A stretch of 64,000 nucleotides of DNA, from assembly GCF_030272615.1 (NCBI RefSeq), contig NC_081405.1:157901954-157965953 (forward strand), written 5' to 3'. Of this stretch, positions 58,370 through 64,000 are shown one piece after another. Each line of letters opens with the position of its first letter. Position 1 is the stretch's first letter. The stretch is from Cryptomeria japonica. Lineage: Eukaryota > Streptophyta > Pinopsida > Cupressales > Cupressaceae. The position numbers were made by a program, and so were the translations under genes. The notes beneath the pieces were generated by a model. The model had not been told where the DNA came from. It made no database searches and worked only from the letters and a program-made list of their open reading frames with translations.

Positions 58370-60230
58370 ATGCTCTTTTTTTCGCGAAACAATGCTGGCC
58401 GTTGGATCTCGAGAACTTACATCGCCTTCATCTCCGTTTAATCTCTTTGCTTTAGTGTTGGGCCCTACCTCCTTTTCGCCACTTCATGGAGTTTAACAAT
58501 CGTGCACTTTTCCTTTGTGAGGCCGTGCCAAGCGTTAGATCAAACTCAAATCACCTGGCCTTTAACTCCAACAAGGACCGTCAATCCTTTTAACTAACCG
58601 CGCCTCATCTTGACGGCTAATAGTTTTTGCCATTTCGCTGAGGTTAAGCTGCGGGCATCTTCGGGTCACGAAACAATGAGAAGCGTTGGATCAATCTTGA
58701 GATGAATGCCTTTTAAGTGGGCCCTTTATCCAGGAATTACTTACCCCACTTGTTATCTGGTTAATAAACGCCACATGGCAGTCGGCCATTAGCCTTGGAA
58801 ACTCCTTTTGGTTCCACCCTTAATCCGCCACGTGTTCCCTTTTACTATTCCCACATAACTGCCGATTACACCTAGGCGAGCCCTCAACTACTTTTTTAAA
58901 CCATGTGTCACTCGACACATTACTATCAAGCTCTACAAAAAGTGACAGCTGTTATGCCACATCACTCCTCCGTGTGATTTCCACCTGTCTTTCGCGACTT
59001 CGCGAACATTATTCTTCATTTGGTTTGCAGCCACGAAACCACGAGAACCGTTAGATCAAAACATACCTGATCTTCTTTTAACTTCATGCCATGCCTATCC
59101 CTTGGGCCCATCGGCCTTTTCACTACTTCGCAATGACTAACTTGCTAGCATCTTATCTTCGCTAATTCACGCGAGTTGTTAGATCTCAAGAACTTGCTCG
59201 TTGTTTACTCTTTTTATGACAACCTTGCCCGGACCCACTGCATACCGCCAACTAAGTGCCTTGTCACCGCCATGTCATCGCCAACTGGGGTTACCACATT
59301 TACTACCACTCTTAGCGGGGCTCTCCACCTTTTCGCTATTTCGCTGAAGGTATAGCTCGTGCATCTCCCGGCCACGAAACAACGAGAAGCCATTGATCTT
59401 TTTCCAACCCAATCATTCTTTAACCAAAGAAGACCGCTTATCTCTGAGACCCGCCAAACCCTTTCGCCACTTTGCGAAGGTTAAAACACGTTCAACTTGA
59501 TCTCACGAAACCATGCTGTCCATCCGATTAGATGAAACAAAGAGAGATGGCTTCTATCGATGAAACCATGTGTATCGGAGACATGACTTTTAGTCTCCTC
59601 GAAACTCATTCTCATCAAAATCTTTTTGCTATCCACCGGGTTTCATGTCAAAGAGACTTTGGACTTCGGTGACTTCTTTTGTCCTCCCATCGAAACTCAT
59701 ATCCTTATCGATATCATTCATCGATTTAGTTTTGTTCTGTTTTATCGATATCACTTTTTCGATGAGAATGCTTCTTTCAGTGAATCTTCTTTATCTTGCA
59801 TCGATGATATTGTTTCTTCGAAAGCCTTTTCTCATCGATGGGGGCCACCTTTGCTTTCTTCGATACCTTTTGTTGGTGGGACCATCCCTTTTGGTGAGTC
59901 TTTTTGCACTGATAGTGTTATATCCTCAAAGACCTTTTCTTGTCGATGAGAACCATCTTCACTTTCCTCGATATCTTTTATCAATGGAGTTATTGTCTTC
60001 GATGAGTCCTTTCTGAAGTTCATCGGCGTTTTCTTTCATCGATGCCCCTTTTATATCGATGAGACATCACTGGGTCTCATCGATATTGTTTGAATCTTAG
60101 ATACTTCGATAGAATGCTTTTAGCCAAGAAAGAAGTCCTTATCGCCGGGTCCTGCCAAACCTTTTCGCTACTACGCGATAGGTAACTTTTGGGCATGTCG
60201 AGTTCGTGAATCCACGTAGGCCATCGGATT
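58370..60230. repeat. Degenerate motif array upstream of copy A
   Basis: About eight diverged copies of a two-part motif occur at irregular spacing: TTTTCGCTACTTCGCGAAGG, then, 30-50 bp on, CACGAAACCACGAGAACC followed by GTTGGATC. Copies lie near 58380, 58470, 58630, 58990, 59110, 59330, 59470 and 60160. Between 59530 and 60120 a second motif dominates: tcgat occurs about 15 times, mostly as TCGATGA or TATCGAT. The block directly precedes copy A on its transcribed strand. No function is known. Confidence 0.6.
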
Positions 60231-60239
60231 GACTGAGAG

Positions 60240-61520
60240 TTGCACAACAATTACAAGGCCTGATGGTCATTAGAAAAGGAAATTTAAAGGTGAATAAAAA
60301 TTAAAACATTTAAAAGGACCGCCTAGGTAAAAAACAATGGGGGGAACACTTTGCATGACAAAAGGACCCATTACTTAAGTGAATAAAGTAACACGGAAAT
60401 AGAATTATAAGGGTTTTTTCTCAGACATTTTGAAAGTGATTAAACCTAAACCCTAAACCCTCTTTAGGACCCAAAGCAATAGAAGTCACAAGGCCATACC
60501 AGACCCAAGAATTTCATAGACTTAGCCAATTATGGAAAAGAATACCCATTTTTTAAATAGTGATAACATTAACCTCTGAACCTTTATCTCTTCCCTCAAA
60601 AATAAAACTTTCCATTTGAATTCCTTTCTCATATTGATTAGCTTAATAATATTTGTTCAATGTTTTTTATCGTTAAAAGATTACCTTCCTTTTAGATAAA
60701 TTAGTTAGATTCTTATTATGTTGAAGAACATTTAGTTAGTTTTCTCCTTCAACTGAAGTAGTTATGTTTTATTTTGAAATGCTCAATTTTTTATCTTAAT
60801 GTAGATCACAATTTATTTTCTTTAAGTATAGAATTAATGGAATATTACATATGGTATCAGAGCAACCAAGTTCAACATTGAACCTCAGGATTTCCACCTA
60901 TAAACAAAACTATATACATATGCAGGCACACCATGTTTGAGATAATATGCATGCGCACTATATACAAAACTATATTCGCAAGTAAATCTTTTATTCAAAT
61001 CCACAATATGAAACATAGAGTTTTACTGGAAGAACACAAGTAACCTTATCTCCTTTAGATAATATCACAAGCAACTGCCTACAGAAAGATGCAGTAATCC
61101 ACAACAAATACACAAAGGAAAGACGATTGATTATATTATGTATGTTTGCAAAATGGTACAATAGTAAGCCTGAGGCTATATTCTACTTCTTCTCTAATCA
61201 TCCTTATTGTTACAAAAATTCCCTCATTTATATGAGGGTATACATTGTCACCAAGCATTGTGGCTTTTCAGCACATAACTATTAATTAGCACTTTTGTTA
61301 ACAAACTAGAAGATAAACAAGTTCAGCATTCCTATGTGTTTAATGTACTTATCATCTTTATACATTAGAATGTCATTGTTTAGTGTCCTCATGTCGCTTT
61401 CTATCTGGAAATGATTGGATAGAATATTGTTAACACAAAGTGACAAATCTTTGTCTCAATCCAACTCTGCTACGGCTCGATTCTTCTCATCACTAAACTC
61501 TTGTTTCCACTATTCCAACA
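60240..61520. other. Spacer with a copia-type primer site
   Basis: No gene is seen. At 60852-60863 the plus strand reads TGGTATCAGAGC two bases after a possible LTR end (attaca at 60849), so an old Ty1/copia LTR probably ends here; no copia coding sequence follows and the LTR start could not be placed. Confidence 0.45.
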
Positions 61521-61523
61521 ATC

Positions 61524-64000
61524 CTAACTCACCATTACTATAAAAAGAGCCCTAGGGGTATTCCCATCATCCAACCTCTGATGCTCTTTCCTTAATTGAT
61601 TTTCCAATTCATCATGGGACTTCAAGTGAGCCTTGACTTCAATTTTCTCAGTTGGATTCATCAGACTATTGTCATTCATCAAACCTTCCAACCAAGACCT
61701 GAGCCTTTCATGCTCTTTCACAACTTTGACTATTCCAATGTATGTCTTCCAATAGATTTCTGCAACCTGCATCATACTTTTGAATCTATGGTCAACGACC
61801 TCGAGAACTAACTTATCCATCTTTTGTTGTTCCTTTTTTAGTTGCCAAGATGTCTTTTCGGCCCTGTTCCTCCAATACATAGCATCTGTCAAGGCATCCA
61901 TGGCATCTCTATCAACACCGTATGTCATCCCTATTTGACTGGTACCTGTATCAATCTGAAGCAATCTTTCTTGCAACCTCTGTTTTCTTCATCGGTTTTC
62001 TCATATAGGCTTTTGTATGTACAATTTTCTCGGACCAGAAACTCTATCTATCTTGGTTCAGTTTAGCGACATCCAAATTTAGTTTGGCAGTTGTTCTAGG
62101 GTTAGTCTTTCCAACCTGGTGCACCATCAAATGTCCAAAAGCTTCTTCTGTATCAACCAATATAGGTCTTTTATCTTTGGGATAGATAGCCCACTGTAGA
62201 AGAGCCTTCTGATCTAGATCATATCCTAATCCTCTAAAGAGTTTATCAATCTCTTTTGGCATCATTTGCCTACTTGGGTCCTGTTTCTTGAGGAATCCAT
62301 CAAACAACAAGGTAGAGTTCATGTCCCATCCAGAGTATAATAGCACACCAACTTCCTTAATCAACTGTCTTCCCTTCTCAGGTGTCATTTCTCTCATCAC
62401 AAGATCCATCTCTTTTTGTAACTTTTGAAGCTGCTACTCTTCTTCACTATTTCTCATGTTATTCCTAATTTGAGATCCTTTATGTTGATAGAGGAATGCA
62501 GTGAACTCCTTGGAAGCAATGAAGTCACTATCAACAATGAAATCCTCATGCTCCAGGAATCTGATGTCAGCCACTTCTCGGACATTCAGTTGTCCTATTG
62601 CCAAGTCTATCGGTGTATCCTCTGCATAACCAAGGGGGTAATCCTCTCGAGGAGTGAATGGAACGATGCCAGATGTGGAATAAGGAGACATATGGGCCAA
62701 AGGCTCTGTATTCCTAATAGTATCAATGTAATCCCTAAAAACATGAGGAGGGACTCCCTCAAGTATTTCCAATTCATGCTCCATAAGTTTGTTGGCCAAC
62801 TCCAAGGGGTCTTCAATCTTTTGTAGCACGTTCTCATCCATTTTCCTTCTATAAAGGTTCCATTTATAAGCCTGCATTGCTTTCTCAAACTTTATTCACT
62901 TCACTCTGGCCTCTTCTCTGCCAATGTTCTTAATGAGGTCATTCGGTAGGTAAGATTTATGCTCTCTAGCCTTCAGCTTTTGTGATGACCGGGCTATCCT
63001 TATGTATCCTTCAGGATCAAAATTGGGCCTTGGATCCCCCATAGCCATGCCATAATAATCCAATTTTGTCTATAGCAGGCCATAACTCTTTGAACTTTTC
63101 ACAATAAAATCTGAAAATACTAACAACCCAGGTACAATTGATTGTTTTCCATGGCTTGTCAGATGTTTTGTACTCACTATTGACAGTTGCCTCACAATTT
63201 CCAGATAAGCCACTCTGTTAGGGACTGTAAGTGGTAGTAAGTATGGTCTCCCTTCGAACCCGTATACCTTGACTTGTGTGTAGTTTGAAAAAAAATACCA
63301 ATCTCCCCAATTGTGTTCAATTGAGGGATCTTCAGCGAAATCTTTTGGTCTTAGGAATCTTTGAACCTCTGGTGCAAGGGCATGATCGCATGGGCATCTC
63401 AATAGTCTATATAATGGCTTGACAAAGAACTCCTCAAAATGCCAATATTTATTATTCACATGCCTCTGGTCCCATAAAGAAACCCATAGTTGCACTGGTT
63501 TTCTCATTCCAACATTGTCATATGTCCTGACACATAACTCTTCTGGCCATAACCCTTCATCTTGTCCCACATACAATAGCATATGCATAAGTAAGGAATA
63601 ATGCTTGAAATGAACATTGATGACATCCCCCTTTAACTTTTCTAACCCATGATTCAAAACATCAACCAAATAAGCAGAAAAATCAAAGAAGCGAGGGTCC
63701 TTAGATTGCAAATTGGCACAAATGGCCATGGCTGCAATATCCATCAAAGGATGGGCTTTTATCCCTAGTACTTCGGCAACACAGTAATAGGTATACTTGA
63801 AATATGGATAGAAAGAGTTGACATCATAGGGAGCTTTGTCATCCTGACCTAGTGGCACTAAGGACCCTGCATTCCTAGGTCTATGTATAGGGAGTCTCCA
63901 CGTTTTGTAAATGTACTCTACGTTAAAATATTCACTTGTTAACTTCTTGAGGTCAATCAATTCTTCAAATCCCCAATCTAACTCGAACACGGTGTCAATA
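61524..64000 (-). pseudogene. Unidentified gene copy B, partial at the window edge
   Basis: A minus-strand paralogue of copy A. Block 64000-63070 holds YYCVAEVLGIKAHPLMDIAA, FDFSAYLVDVLNHGLEKL, FKHYSLLMHMLLYVG, LRPKDFAEDPSIEHNWGDWY and GRPYLLPLTVPNRVAYLEIV. It continues with PNDLIKNIGREEARVK, then 62877-62434 (VPPHVFRDYIDTIRNTEPLA), 62409-62044 (EMTPEKGRQLIKEVGVLLYS) and a coiled-coil region 61976-61524. The shared anchors FLRPK-F-ED-HNWGD, PYLLP/PFLLP and TPEKGR align in the same order with copy A. A few internal stops are present. The frame is open at the right window edge, so the start lies outside. Function is unknown. Confidence 0.6.

Overview
This is a plant nuclear window, most likely from a gymnosperm (probably a conifer). 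That reading rests on large intergenic spaces filled with nested, decayed LTR retrotransposons, GT-AG introns, plant-type PPR repeats, CACTA transposase remnants and plant oxylipin genes. No database search was possible, so the organism is an inference.

The biological core is 21.3-31.0 kb, where two apparently intact host genes lie back to back. An intronless allene oxide synthase (CYP74; 21458-22882, minus strand) and a nine-exon lipoxygenase (27330-30808, plus strand; 877 codons once introns are removed) are transcribed away from each other from a shared 4.4-kb upstream region. Both have clear TATA boxes and poly(A) signals. They catalyse two consecutive steps of oxylipin/jasmonate synthesis: lipoxygenase makes the fatty-acid hydroperoxide and allene oxide synthase dehydrates it. 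The shared region holds a triple ACGT repeat, two hairpin-forming sequences, a minisatellite and a tandem duplication.

Left flank (0-20.3 kb): an unidentified ORF relic, several direct repeats, and a ten-exon, 550-codon minus-strand gene with perfect splice phasing but five internal amber codons. A subterminal-type array of GCGTACGCG motifs precedes it, so it is probably DNA-transposon-borne. Next is a nest of LTR elements: a Ty3/gypsy gag split by a 10.5-kb Ty1/copia element with matching LTRs, PBS, PPT and near-matching target repeats; the copia element itself carries two further LTR-type insertions. A chromodomain gypsy fragment follows.

Right flank (31-64 kb): a gypsy integrase relic interrupted by a block carrying an LTR, a 167-bp near-perfect inverted repeat, an intronless DExH-box helicase pseudogene and PPR relics; then foldback palindromes, a large TA-rich microsatellite, a second PPR relic with tandem units, and a CACTA transposase remnant. 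An 8.1-kb Tat-lineage gypsy element with a duplicated RNase H (46808-54935) sits inside an unidentified minus-strand gene-like reading frame (copy A, about 46.2-58.0 kb). A diverged paralogue (copy B, 61.5-64.0 kb, running off the window) lies next to it on the same strand. I do not recognise this paralogous family.
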